From the NCBI GenBank assembly GCA_902384455.1, contig CABMCB010000018.1:19008-83007 (forward strand): a stretch of DNA of 64,000 nucleotides, read 5' to 3'. Positions 37,189 through 45,972 of the stretch are shown piece after piece. The translations under genes and the position numbers were made by a program. Below the pieces are notes generated by a model. It saw only the letters and a program-made list of their open reading frames with translations, did not search any database and was not told where the DNA came from. How positions within the stretch are numbered: the stretch's first letter is position 1; each line of letters starts with the position of its first letter. This DNA comes from an uncultured archaeon. Lineage in GTDB: Archaea > Altiarchaeota > Altiarchaeia > IMC4 > SCGC-AAA252-I15.

Positions 37189-38127
37189 ATGCTTGAGCAC
37201 AGGAAGCTTCAGATTACTGGGGGAGCGACATACACAATAAGCCTCCCTAGGCAGTGGGTCATCAAGAACAAACTGAAAAAAGGCTCTGAACTTACGGTTA
37301 TAGACCTGACCACCAACGACCTTCTAATCAGAACTCACACCCAGAAAGACGAGAGAACCGCAACCCTTGACATATCCGGCGAAGAGGACGCCGGCTACAT
37401 AATCCGCAGATTCATAACAAAATACATTCAGGGGTACACTACAATCGCTTTCATCGCGAATCCTAAAATCACTCCCACCGCCCGCAAAATACTTAAGGAA
37501 ACCGCCGTCTTGCTCATAGGCCTTGAGTTGTATGACGATTCGGCTACTGAGGTCACTTTTCGGGTGCTTTTGAGGGAGGATATTTCAGTTGATGAGTCGG
37601 TTAGTCAGATGGCGGATTTGTGTTTTTCGTCTGTGGAGGAGGTGGGGGAATTTTTGAGTAATCCTTCTTCTGATGTTGCTTCAAATGTCGCTCAAAGGGA
37701 GGTTGAGGTTGACAAGTTTTATTTCCTTGTCCTTAGGCAGCTTGCGACCACTGCCGGCATCCCCAATACCACGTGGATTCGGGCGGCGACCGCGATTGAG
37801 AGGGCTCACGATCAGATTGAGCGGATTGTTAAGCTTGCTTCCGACGTAGACAAGACGGCGTTGAGGAAGAATCAACGGATAAAGGACGCTTACGGCAGGC
37901 TTCGCCGCCTTTATTCTGACGCCTCAGACTCGTTGAAGCGTGTTGATGCGGTCAAAGCCAACCGCGTCGTCGAAGAGGTTACTGCGTTTGAGCAGTCTCA
38001 AAGCAAACAGCTTGATGAAATAATCAAGCAGAAGGAGGACCCCCGAAGCATATTGATTTACGACGGATTCTATAGGCTTGCCGCCCACATAAGCGACGTG
38101 GGCGAAGCCGTTGTTAATTTGACTTGA
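37189..38127 (+). CDS. AbrB-type DNA-binding domain with PhoU domains
   Basis: 312 residues. The N terminus (RKLQITGGATYTISLPRQWV, then KKGSELTV) is an AbrB/SpoVT-type swapped-hairpin DNA-binding domain. Residues about 115-312 are helical PhoU-like repeats (for example AIERAHDQIERIVKLASDV). Archaeal proteins of this form are thought to regulate phosphate uptake. No phosphate transporter is in the window. It may also regulate its own divergent promoter, which would place the ATP synthase K gene nearby under the same region. Confidence 0.85.
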   Translation: MLEHRKLQITGGATYTISLPRQWVIKNKLKKGSELTVIDLTTNDLLIRTHTQKDERTATLDISGEEDAGYIIRRFITKYIQGYTTIAFIANPKITPTARKILKETAVLLIGLELYDDSATEVTFRVLLREDISVDESVSQMADLCFSSVEEVGEFLSNPSSDVASNVAQREVEVDKFYFLVLRQLATTAGIPNTTWIRAATAIERAHDQIERIVKLASDVDKTALRKNQRIKDAYGRLRRLYSDASDSLKRVDAVKANRVVEEVTAFEQSQSKQLDEIIKQKEDPRSILIYDGFYRLAAHISDVGEAVVNLT

Positions 38128-38129
38128 TT

Positions 38130-38984
38130 TTAGCGCATGAGTGTTGCGCTTCCTCCTCCGCCTGGCATTTCATGTAGGCGTTTGATTCTTTCTTTGGCTG
38201 GGGGGTGGGTTGAGAATAGGTTTATGAAGTTCGTTCCTCCGAATGGGTTGGCGATGTACATGTGGGCGGTGGAGGGGTTTCCTTGCTTTGGGTGGGTGCG
38301 TACGTTTGAGTCGATTTTTTCAAGCGCGGATGCGAGCCATTGGGGATTTGTGAGTTGCGCGCCTCCTTCGTCTGCGGCGTATTCGCGGCTTCTGCTTATC
38401 GCAAGTTGGATTAGCATGCCGGCAATCGGGGCGAGTATTACGGCAACGAGAGCTAGGGCGTTTCCGCCTCGGTCTTCTCTGTCGCTTCTGTTCCACATGA
38501 AAGCGTAACCCAGGTAACTTAGTACGCCTGCCATTACTGCGGCTATTGTGGATATGAGCACGTCCCTGTTTTTCACGTGCGTCAGCTCATGCCCTATGAC
38601 GCCTTCAACTTCCTGCGCAGTGCAGGCGGAAAGTAGTCCTGTGTGGACGACTATTGCTGCGTGCCCCGGCCCTCGGCCTGTGGCGAATGCGTTTAGTGTG
38701 GGGTCGTTTACTATGTAGGCTTTTGGCGTTGGGATGTTTGCTTTGCGCGCTACTTTTTCCACTATCTCATTCAGCTGCTTGTACTGAGCGGGGTCTGCGG
38801 GCTGGGCATGGGTCATTGCAAGAACAATCCTGTCGCTGAACCAGTACGTCAGGATGTTCATCAGGCCGCCTACTATTAGGCCCATGAATGCGTAGTTTTT
38901 TCCTCCGACTAGTGTGAATGCGGCGATGACGACGCCCATAAGTAGCGCCATCAGGAAAGTCGTTTTAAGCATGTTCCAGGCCAT
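38130..38984 (-). CDS. htpX: Membrane zinc metalloprotease HtpX
   Basis: 284 residues of peptidase family M48. The zinc-binding motif is HELTHVKNRD (HExxH), and a downstream Glu ligand is in SREYAADEGGA. Two N-terminal and two central membrane helices are visible (for example LMALLMGVVIAAFTLV). HtpX removes damaged membrane proteins. It is convergent with the PhoU-domain gene, with two bases between the stops. Confidence 0.95.
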   Translation of the reverse strand: MAWNMLKTTFLMALLMGVVIAAFTLVGGKNYAFMGLIVGGLMNILTYWFSDRIVLAMTHAQPADPAQYKQLNEIVEKVARKANIPTPKAYIVNDPTLNAFATGRGPGHAAIVVHTGLLSACTAQEVEGVIGHELTHVKNRDVLISTIAAVMAGVLSYLGYAFMWNRSDREDRGGNALALVAVILAPIAGMLIQLAISRSREYAADEGGAQLTNPQWLASALEKIDSNVRTHPKQGNPSTAHMYIANPFGGTNFINLFSTHPPAKERIKRLHEMPGGGGSATLMR

Positions 38985-39047
38985 TTTGGTTCACCTCTTT
39001 GTGTGAGATGTCTTAAGGTGAATGGGAATATAAAAATGGCTTGTTGG

Positions 39048-40160
39048 TTATAGTTGTATTTCTGCGTATACTCTTCGGTCTTCTTCTTCGTGGAATTCTA
39101 TTTTGGAGTTGTTTGTTGGGTCTTGGCTCCATTTGCGGGCTATTCTGCGCATGAGTATTTCGCCTTTTGCTGCAAGCGGTCCGAGGCTTACTCGTGTTAC
39201 TCCCGCTTCTTTGGCTTCTTCTATTACGTGGTACGTGAGTTGTTCGCCTGTTGTGGGCTGGCCTTGGGTTTGTGCGCCTCTCGCGCTTGGTTCTATGTAT
39301 AGGGCGTGGCCGTAGTATGTTTTGCCGGTTATTTTTCCGGCGGTGAATCCTGCGAGGTATCCTCTGTGGTATACGCCCCATTTCATTCCTGCTTCCCGTA
39401 TTTCTTTTCTGTCTTCGGATGGTGCTCTTGCTTCTTGGATGAAGGCGTCTATCATGTAGTCTGGGACGGCGTCTATTCTTTGGAGTGTGATTTGATTTGG
39501 GTGGTCTATCGGCGGTTGTGGCCCGGTGGGTCTTACGCGTAGGTCGCAGAGTGGTCTGTCGTCTTCGCCTTTGGAGAATATGAGTCTGAAGGGGCTGTTT
39601 GGTTGGTCGGCACCTGTTGCGTTTCTGAATCTGTCGGCGTATCCGTCGGGCATTCCGTCGAGGTCCGCTCCTGCGAGGCCGTTTTTCTGCGCTTCGCCTG
39701 CAAGTGCGCCTGCGAGTCCTCTGAGTGCCGCTGCTTCAACGGAGTTTGCCTGCTCGCCGCCTCCTCGTATCACGTATAGTTCGCTTACGCTGTATACGCC
39801 GTAGTCGCCTTTGTTGAATGGGTTGGCGATTACGTGTCCTACGGTTTCGCCGTCGTGAACGGCTTCAAACGCAATTCCTCCTTCTTTAATCTGCGGGGGG
39901 CCTTCTCCCCAGCGTCTCATTACTACGCCGTACATGTTTGGGGGTATTTCCGCAGGCGCTGCTGTTAGGGGATGGATTGTGACTTGAGGTTGAGCTGATG
40001 TTTGCGCTGGCATTAAGGGTGGGGGTTCTGCAGCGTTAGGTGGGCGTGTTTCTTCTATTAGAGGGGGTTCCGGCGGGGCTTGAGCTTCTTGTTGAGGGGG
40101 GACTTCTCTTTGTTGTCTTTCCTTCTGCAAGTCTTCAAGAATGCGTTTAATATTGCTCAT
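39048..40160 (-). CDS. Proline-rich protein with two GNAT-like domains
   Basis: 370 residues. Residues 1-75 are Pro/Gln/Glu-rich and probably disordered. Two acetyltransferase-like units follow. The second (about 225-370) reads YLAGFTAGKITG, HALYIEPSARG, then LTYHVIEEAKEAGVTRVSLG, consistent with GNAT strands 4-5 and helix 3. The first (about 77-215) has SELYVIRGGG and AALRGLAGALAGEAQKNG. I cannot identify the substrate or confirm an acetyl-CoA pyrophosphate loop of canonical form. It is divergent from the hypothetical gene at 40260. Confidence 0.6.
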   Translation of the reverse strand: MSNIKRILEDLQKERQQREVPPQQEAQAPPEPPLIEETRPPNAAEPPPLMPAQTSAQPQVTIHPLTAAPAEIPPNMYGVVMRRWGEGPPQIKEGGIAFEAVHDGETVGHVIANPFNKGDYGVYSVSELYVIRGGGEQANSVEAAALRGLAGALAGEAQKNGLAGADLDGMPDGYADRFRNATGADQPNSPFRLIFSKGEDDRPLCDLRVRPTGPQPPIDHPNQITLQRIDAVPDYMIDAFIQEARAPSEDRKEIREAGMKWGVYHRGYLAGFTAGKITGKTYYGHALYIEPSARGAQTQGQPTTGEQLTYHVIEEAKEAGVTRVSLGPLAAKGEILMRRIARKWSQDPTNNSKIEFHEEEDRRVYAEIQL

Positions 40161-40259
40161 GATATTATAGCCCCGTGGTTATTACCGGGAGTTTAGAACG
40201 GAAATAAATAGAGAACGGGCTTTTTGTGTTTTATTGTAGTCTTGGCTGTAGTTAATTGC

Positions 40260-41162
40260 ATGGCCAGTGTAGTGGACAAGCGCAATTACGCCGAGGAAGT
40301 CAGGGAGACCAATAGATTCCTTGGCGGAGGGCTTGTTTCGTCGGCTGACTTGATGACTTTGGCTGTGGACCGCAGGGTCATGAAGGAGATTGTCTCGGCT
40401 GCGAAAGTAGTGCATATGAACGAGTTTGGTGAAGGGGACGGGCCCTTAGACTCCGTCTATGACAGGTTCAATCTCGTTTATGAGGGTCCGCAGAGGAAGT
40501 TGTGGTATTTAGGCCGCGAGGGAGCTAGGACTGAGTTTACGCTTTATACGGGTGAGACTATGGCGCATCTTTCTTGTAGGATGAGCAATTTTTTTCCTAA
40601 TGACTTGTTGGCTGGGTTGCTTGAGATGAAGGCTGGCGGAGGCAGTCAGGCGGATGTTTTCGGTGCTTTTCGCGGGTATTATAGTGAACGGGGTAGGGTG
40701 GCTCCTAAGTATGAGGATGCTAAGTTGTCGCTTGTCACAGTAAAGGTGGGAGACGGTGATCCTAATAATGTAAGGGTTGACCCTAAGTTTCCTGATGGGA
40801 ATGTTTTCCTTATTTTCTCTGAGGCTGAGCCTTACTTGAGGGGTATGCAGGTTACTGGTTTGCTTTTGGATTCTGCTGTGGCGCATTTTAAGGGAGTGGG
40901 TTATTCGCCTAAGTATGCTGTTGGTTATGCTAGGATGGCTAGGTTCTCTGAGGTTAGCGGGCAGACGTCTACAGCGACTGCAGATGAGGCGATGGAATAT
41001 CTGGAGCGTTATGGTGATTCCGACTGGAGCGTCAGGTTCCATAGGAACATCGGCGGGAATGTTCTTTGCGCTTTGCCGGGGTTTGCAGTTGACCCTCAAA
41101 GCAGGAACGCCGGCGTCTTGGTAGTCTACGACTTAGGGGAGCGACTTAAGGCTTTGCCGTAG
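40260..41162 (+). CDS. Hypothetical protein, possibly GNAT-related
   Basis: 300 residues from ATG 40260; an upstream TTG in frame adds 12 residues and is less likely. No signal peptide or membrane helix is present. The part GMQVTGLLLDSAVAHFKGVGY followed by SPKYAVGYARMARFSE resembles the acetyl-CoA-binding helix and later strand of GNAT proteins, and a second such region may be near VRFHRNIGGNVL. The resemblance is weak. The divergent neighbour at 39048 also looks GNAT-like, so the two could be distant relatives. Confidence 0.5.
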   Translation: MASVVDKRNYAEEVRETNRFLGGGLVSSADLMTLAVDRRVMKEIVSAAKVVHMNEFGEGDGPLDSVYDRFNLVYEGPQRKLWYLGREGARTEFTLYTGETMAHLSCRMSNFFPNDLLAGLLEMKAGGGSQADVFGAFRGYYSERGRVAPKYEDAKLSLVTVKVGDGDPNNVRVDPKFPDGNVFLIFSEAEPYLRGMQVTGLLLDSAVAHFKGVGYSPKYAVGYARMARFSEVSGQTSTATADEAMEYLERYGDSDWSVRFHRNIGGNVLCALPGFAVDPQSRNAGVLVVYDLGERLKALP

Positions 41163-41181
41163 TTCACAGGGCCTGAATTTT

Positions 41182-42522
41182 TTACGCCGCGTTTTGTGTT
41201 GGGTTGTTTATTTTTCCTATGAATAGTATGTTGCCGGTGTCTGTTTGTTGTATTATGTAGATGAAGGGGCGGTCTGCGCGGAATATTGGTGTTGGTGCGG
41301 GCATTGCGCTTGTGAGTCCGACTATGACTGCGGTTGCTGCGGCTGCTTCTGTGCCTTCTTCGTTGACTTCGACGTATGCTTGGTGTATTACGTCTGTTAT
41401 TGAGAGGTTTCTTGTTCCGTCCATGCCTGAGAAGTCGGCGTTTGAGGTGAATGCTGTTGGCATTCCCATGCTGCTTAGTTGCTGGGGCAGGAAGTATTTT
41501 GTTTCAACTTTGAATTTAGGCAGGTACACGTCCACGCGGCGTTCGTAGATGGAGTTTCTCCATTCCGAGATTTTCTCTGCGCTGATTTCTTTCTCAAATG
41601 CGGGCATATCGCCTTCTTTGGGCAGGAGTATCAGCATGGAGATTTCTTTTCCTTCGTAAGGCAGCTCCAGGATTTGTGTGCCGCTTATTTCGGCGTACTT
41701 GAACTTCGCTTTTTCCCCTGTTTTTTTCATCAAAGGAGCTTTTACTTTTGCGGTTGCGTTGACTTTGAAGTCTTCCTGCTTCGTGTTTGTTTCGTTGAAC
41801 TGCAGCACCCATTTGCCTTTGAAGTAGATTGCGTTGGTGAGCACAAGGCGCGTCATAGGCGTCAACGCTCCCTGAGGTATAAGGTCCTTGATTTTGTCGT
41901 TAGTCTTGTTTTCCACCCACGAGTTGATTATCTGCCTTGACCCTTCCGCGTTTGACACGTAGTCCATCGGCCTTGATTCTCCGCCGTACGAGTTTTGGAT
42001 GATGCTTGTGTATTCGGGGAGGAATGGGTAATTGTTCTGCGGCCAAATGGCGTTTGCCGTGGACAGCCGGTAGTCTTTGGAGCCGGCGTTTATTTGGTCT
42101 TGGATTTGTTTGAATGAGTTTCTTCTTGCCGCATCGTCGGAGGGAATGCCGAGGACTTTTTGCATTTCAGACGCCGTCTTTCCTCTTGCGCCTTCGTATG
42201 TCATTGAGAGCGCAGTTTCTATGCTCCAGGGCGAGAAGAATATGTTTCCGCCATCGTTCTTGAGGATTTCTTTGTAGAGGTTTATTGCGAACCTGTTGTT
42301 GGCTTCAACAAGAGAGGCGGCCTGCGTAGAAGGCACTGTAGTTGTTGGGTTTGAGGTAATTAGAGTTGTGGTGGTTGAGGAGGATTGAATGGAAATAACG
42401 GACGTGGTGGTCGAGGCTTCTTGTTGCGGGGTGGTTGTGGTGGTCGTCGGGTTTGGGGTGTTGTCTATGCATCCTGCAGCCAGTACTGTGAGCGCAATTA
42501 GGAGTAAGGCCGTTTTTTTCAT
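41182..42522 (-). CDS. Secreted lipoprotein serpin (serine protease inhibitor)
   Basis: 446 residues. A signal peptide ends in the lipobox LAAGC (Cys18), followed by a Thr/Ser/Pro-rich linker to about residue 66. The serpin fold then covers the rest, with NIFFSPWSIETALSMTYEGA, LVLTNAIYFKGKW and the C-terminal RADRPFIYII. The reactive loop hinge is EEGTEAAAAT, of the inhibitory type; counting 15 residues from its Gly puts the scissile bond near Thr404-Ser405. I infer an inhibitor anchored outside the cell. Serpins are uncommon in archaea. Confidence 0.92.
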   Translation of the reverse strand: MKKTALLLIALTVLAAGCIDNTPNPTTTTTTPQQEASTTTSVISIQSSSTTTTLITSNPTTTVPSTQAASLVEANNRFAINLYKEILKNDGGNIFFSPWSIETALSMTYEGARGKTASEMQKVLGIPSDDAARRNSFKQIQDQINAGSKDYRLSTANAIWPQNNYPFLPEYTSIIQNSYGGESRPMDYVSNAEGSRQIINSWVENKTNDKIKDLIPQGALTPMTRLVLTNAIYFKGKWVLQFNETNTKQEDFKVNATAKVKAPLMKKTGEKAKFKYAEISGTQILELPYEGKEISMLILLPKEGDMPAFEKEISAEKISEWRNSIYERRVDVYLPKFKVETKYFLPQQLSSMGMPTAFTSNADFSGMDGTRNLSITDVIHQAYVEVNEEGTEAAAATAVIVGLTSAMPAPTPIFRADRPFIYIIQQTDTGNILFIGKINNPTQNAA

Positions 42523-42586
42523 TGTGTTAAGTTAGTCCGAAAGGGAGGATTTATAAGCGCTGGTTTTTCTGCGGCTTACGCCGAAT

Positions 42587-43837
42587 TTACTCGGGTTTCC
42601 GAACCACCACAATTGTCTCCCTCACAGGTCTTTCTTTTGTGATTCCGTGTACGTCGCACCAGCGTGCGTTTGCTACAAGCAGTGCTTCTGGCTTGAGGCC
42701 TGCGTTTTTTGCTAGTTCTGCGAGTATTGTGTCTACGTCTACTGTTTGGTTTGGTAGGCAGGCGTTTCCTACGACGAGGCTTGCGGGTGCGCCGGGTGCT
42801 AGTGTGCGGGATATCTCCTTGAGGACGCGGTACATGTCTGTGAAGTATCCTTCTATTACTTGGGGGTTGTGTGTTTTGGTTTCGGGTATGTTTCTGGATT
42901 TTTCTATGACTTCGGTTACGAGGGGTAGGGGTGGCATGTTTTTTTCGTGGGCTTCTGCGTTGACGTGGCTTTTGAGGCTTTTTTTGCGGTAGCTTTTGAG
43001 TTCTCCTCCGTCTCCGACAAGCAGTGCGAGTTCTAGGGCGTATAGTTTGGTATAGTCCACGTAGTTTAGGTAGGGTGGGCTTGTTATGCAGGCGCCAAAT
43101 GAGTTGTCTTCAGCAGGTAGGGCGCGGGCGTCCGCTACTTCGGCGCGGGATTCCGGACCTTCTTTTATGTGTTCTATGTCTCGTTGCATATGCTTTAGTT
43201 TCTGCTTCAACAGGTGTCTGACTGGCGGAAGGTGTTGTTTTTCCTTGATTTTTAGTACGCCTCCATCGCGCTTGAGGTTGCTTGATTGGAGCGCGATTGA
43301 GATGAGTGCGAGCATCATGAAGTTGCGGATTTTTTCGTCTTCGACGGCGAGTATTCTTTCTCGGAAGAACATTAGGTCTTCGCGGGCGTAGCGTCCTACT
43401 GCGCGGTGTGTGTCTAGGAAGTCTATTCTGGGGAATTTTTGTGTGGGTGTGCCGAATTTGACGGATAGTAGTTTGCGGCATTCGTCGGCTAGTTTTGTTG
43501 TGTCGTATCCTGTTTGTAGTTTTGTGTTTGCGACGAAGACGCCGAGCGGCAGTATGTCTGTTCCAACGGAGGGAAATCCTGCGTCGCGGGAGGCGAGTAG
43601 TGTTGTTCCTGTGCCGCAGAATGGGTCGAGCACGGGTAGGTTTGCGGTTGGGGGGTATTCTTTTAGTAGGGTTGTGACGAGGTTTGGGCTGTATCCTTCT
43701 TTGTAGTAGAACCAGCGGTGTAGGGGTATTTGTTTGTTTTCTTGGAATGTAACTTGGCTTTCGAGGTCGAATCTGGGTGTGAGTAGTTTTTCGTATTCTG
43801 ATTTTTTGGCGAGGCTTTCCAGTAGTAGGTTGCGCAT
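42587..43837 (-). CDS. DNA methyltransferase-like protein with SPPY motif
   Basis: 416 residues. The cofactor-binding motif LDPFCGTGTTLLAS is at about residues 70-83 and the catalytic motif TSPPYLNYVDY at about 258. SPPY is usual for N4-cytosine methyltransferases and some N6-adenine enzymes. No restriction endonuclease gene is adjacent, so it is probably an orphan. An RNA substrate cannot be excluded. It starts 41 bases from the divergent methyltransferase gene. Confidence 0.8.
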   Translation of the reverse strand: MRNLLLESLAKKSEYEKLLTPRFDLESQVTFQENKQIPLHRWFYYKEGYSPNLVTTLLKEYPPTANLPVLDPFCGTGTTLLASRDAGFPSVGTDILPLGVFVANTKLQTGYDTTKLADECRKLLSVKFGTPTQKFPRIDFLDTHRAVGRYAREDLMFFRERILAVEDEKIRNFMMLALISIALQSSNLKRDGGVLKIKEKQHLPPVRHLLKQKLKHMQRDIEHIKEGPESRAEVADARALPAEDNSFGACITSPPYLNYVDYTKLYALELALLVGDGGELKSYRKKSLKSHVNAEAHEKNMPPLPLVTEVIEKSRNIPETKTHNPQVIEGYFTDMYRVLKEISRTLAPGAPASLVVGNACLPNQTVDVDTILAELAKNAGLKPEALLVANARWCDVHGITKERPVRETIVVVRKPE

Positions 43838-43878
43838 TGTCCTTATCTTCTTGCGTGAAAGTCTATAAGGAGAGGAGT

Positions 43879-44742
43879 ATGTTTTGGCTTACGAGGTTTG
43901 ATGCTTTGCGCCTGCTTGCGGCGAGGAGGGCTTGTGTGCCGTATGCTGAGGTTTCTTTGGATTTGGGTATGACTCGTTCGGTCGTTGATATGGAGGATGC
44001 GGGTGTTTCGCTTCCTGGGGGTGTGGTTGTCGGTTGGGATGAGGTTGAGGCGATTTCGACCTCCGTTTTGTGTCATACTGTTGAGGATGGCGTCGTCTAT
44101 AAGGCGCAGTTTTTCGCGGCGGACACTAACAGGATGTACCGTCTTATCGCGTCCAAGGAGGGTTGTCCTCCGACCGCGGAGATTGGTAGTGTGCGGATGC
44201 ATCGCGTCAAGGAGATGGATCCTTGGACTGACGCGCGAATGAAAGTTCAGGAGGTTACGCCTGTTTTTGGGCGATGCCTTGATACTTGCACTGGCCTTGG
44301 TTATTCGGCGATTAATTTGGTTGATGCTGGTGCGGCGGAGGTTGTTACTGTGGAGCGCGACCCTAATATGGTCAAACTTCAGGACGTGAACCCGTGGAGT
44401 GCGGGACTGAATAATTTGCGGGTCAAGAGGGTTGAGGGAGATGTTTCCTGCGTCATAAAGACTTTCGGTGACGCGTCGTTTAGCCGTGTTCTGCATGATC
44501 CGCCGCGGGTTAGTCTTGCGGGGGAATTGTATGGCCGCGTTTTTTATGGCGATTTGTTTAGGGTGCTTTTGCCGGGCGGTTTTTTGTATCATTACGTTGG
44601 TTCTCCGGGGAACAAGTATCGCGGTAGGAATGCTGTGCGCGGCGTCATTGATAGGCTGAAAGAGGCGGGTTTTTCTGATGTGAGGGAGGTTTCGGCTGCG
44701 TTGGGTGTTGTTGCGAGAAAGGATGGTTTTGTGCGCGGATGA
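43879..44742 (+). CDS. Predicted archaeal SAM-dependent methyltransferase (COG2521-like)
   Basis: 287 residues from ATG 43879, which follows a GGAGAGG purine run. An earlier TTG start would cross into the divergent gene. The fold is Rossmann-like, with CLDTCTGLGYSAINLVDAGA as the cofactor loop, VERDPNMVKLQDVNPWS, and LHDPPRVSLAGELYG in the motif IV region. It matches a family of archaeal methyltransferases related to spermidine synthase, of unknown target. Confidence 0.75.
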   Translation: MFWLTRFDALRLLAARRACVPYAEVSLDLGMTRSVVDMEDAGVSLPGGVVVGWDEVEAISTSVLCHTVEDGVVYKAQFFAADTNRMYRLIASKEGCPPTAEIGSVRMHRVKEMDPWTDARMKVQEVTPVFGRCLDTCTGLGYSAINLVDAGAAEVVTVERDPNMVKLQDVNPWSAGLNNLRVKRVEGDVSCVIKTFGDASFSRVLHDPPRVSLAGELYGRVFYGDLFRVLLPGGFLYHYVGSPGNKYRGRNAVRGVIDRLKEAGFSDVREVSAALGVVARKDGFVRG

Positions 44743-44760
44743 TTCTATTGTCTGCCTGCG

Positions 44761-45336
44761 TCACTTTAGTTTCATTTTTGTGATTTCGGGTTCTTTTGGT
44801 GGTTCGAGGGGTTCTTCTTTTTCTACGAGTTTCAGCTGGCCTTTTGTTATTAGTTTGTTTGGGTCTTCTATGTGGAAGTATTGGCGGAATTTTGGCGTCG
44901 TGTATATTTCCTTTGTTTTTCCTTTTTTGCGCCGTAGTATCAGCTCCATTTCTTCTAGCCGGTCTAGGTAGGTGTATGTTCTGTTGCCGCGTAGTTTTAC
45001 TAGGGCGGATTGTATCATGGGTTCTTCCACTGCGATTATGGCGAGCACTTTGAGCATTGCCTGGGGCATGTCTGTTTCCGTGATGAGGTGGGATACTTTG
45101 CCGTCTAGGTCGCTTCTGACTCGCATCGAGTAGGCGTCTTCGTTGCTGATTATTTCTATGCCTGACTGGCGGGTGATGTATTCTAGTTTGAGTTCTTCCA
45201 GGAGGCGGACTGCTTGGGGTTTGGTTAGCTGAGCGAGGTCTGCTATCTCCTTTAGGGTTATGGGCTCTGCGGATGAGAATAAGGCCGCTTCTAGTGTGGC
45301 TTTGGCGTTTGGGTTTGTGGGGTGTTCTTCTTGCAT
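44761..45336 (-). CDS. scpB: Segregation and condensation protein B
   Basis: 191 residues with two winged-helix domains. It begins ATLEAALFSSAEPITLKEIADL, typical of ScpB, and continues with ALVKLRGNRTYTYLDRLEEMELI. ScpB dimers bind ScpA and the SMC ring to organise chromosomes. ScpA and SMC are not in the window. The C-terminal 30 residues are Glu/Lys/Pro-rich. Confidence 0.9.
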   Translation of the reverse strand: MQEEHPTNPNAKATLEAALFSSAEPITLKEIADLAQLTKPQAVRLLEELKLEYITRQSGIEIISNEDAYSMRVRSDLDGKVSHLITETDMPQAMLKVLAIIAVEEPMIQSALVKLRGNRTYTYLDRLEEMELILRRKKGKTKEIYTTPKFRQYFHIEDPNKLITKGQLKLVEKEEPLEPPKEPEITKMKLK

Positions 45337-45363
45337 TTCTTTGTATATGCTGGTAGGTTGGGG

Positions 45364-45951
45364 TTATATTGTTGCGTGTCGGAGTGAAAAAAGTAGGAGT
45401 TCTTCCATAAAGAGTTTTTTCTTGGCGGTGATTCTTGCGGTGAGTTTGTTTGCTTTGGCTGCGGCTCTTATGCGTTTTATGTTTCCGTGGTTGCTTGCGA
45501 CTAGCATTATTCGCCCGTTTCTTTTCAGGTGGGCGGGCGTCTGGTTTAGGAATTTTTCTATTACGTCGGTCCCTTCTTTTCCTCCGCTCCATGCTAAGCC
45601 GGCTTTGTCGTATTCTTCCGCGGGCAGGTAGGGTGCGTTGAATAGTATCAGGTCGAATTTTTCCGGGATTTTTTGGAATAGGTTTGTTGTTCGGAATTCT
45701 ATGTTCATGATTTTGTTTTTTGCCGCGTTTTTTCTTGCGCATTTTATTGCGTCTGGGTTTACGTCGGCGGCAACGACGCAGAAGGCTTTTTGCGCGGAGA
45801 TAAGCGCCTGTATTCCAGAACCTGTTCCCATGTCCAAGACAGAGTCTTTTCTGCGGGGATTGACGTGCTGGGCCAACAGAAAACTGTCTTCCTGGGGCTC
45901 GTAAACCGTGGGGTCGACTTCGAGGGTTAGGTTTTGGAAATAAATAGCCAT
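45364..45951 (-). CDS. HemK2/Mtq2-type release-factor glutamine methyltransferase
   Basis: 195 residues. It has the small HemK-like layout: VYEPQEDSFLL near the N terminus, the SAM loop VLDMGTGSGIQALI, and NAPYLP in place of the NPPY motif. Archaeal members methylate the GGQ glutamine of release factor aRF1 with a Trm112 partner. The NPPY to NAPY change is also known in this subgroup. It is the first gene of a unit with scpB and is divergent from the agmatinase-family gene. Confidence 0.85.
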   Translation of the reverse strand: MAIYFQNLTLEVDPTVYEPQEDSFLLAQHVNPRRKDSVLDMGTGSGIQALISAQKAFCVVAADVNPDAIKCARKNAAKNKIMNIEFRTTNLFQKIPEKFDLILFNAPYLPAEEYDKAGLAWSGGKEGTDVIEKFLNQTPAHLKRNGRIMLVASNHGNIKRIRAAAKANKLTARITAKKKLFMEELLLFSLRHATI

Positions 45952-45972
45952 TGTTCGTATGTGTTGTTGAGT

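Noticed and set aside
42587..43837. Restriction-modification system
   Set aside because: Only a methyltransferase is present; no endonuclease or specificity gene is adjacent.
44645..45742. 365-codon frame across scpB and the HemK2-like gene
   Set aside because: Both real genes cover it with recognisable domains; the long frame reflects the skewed base composition.
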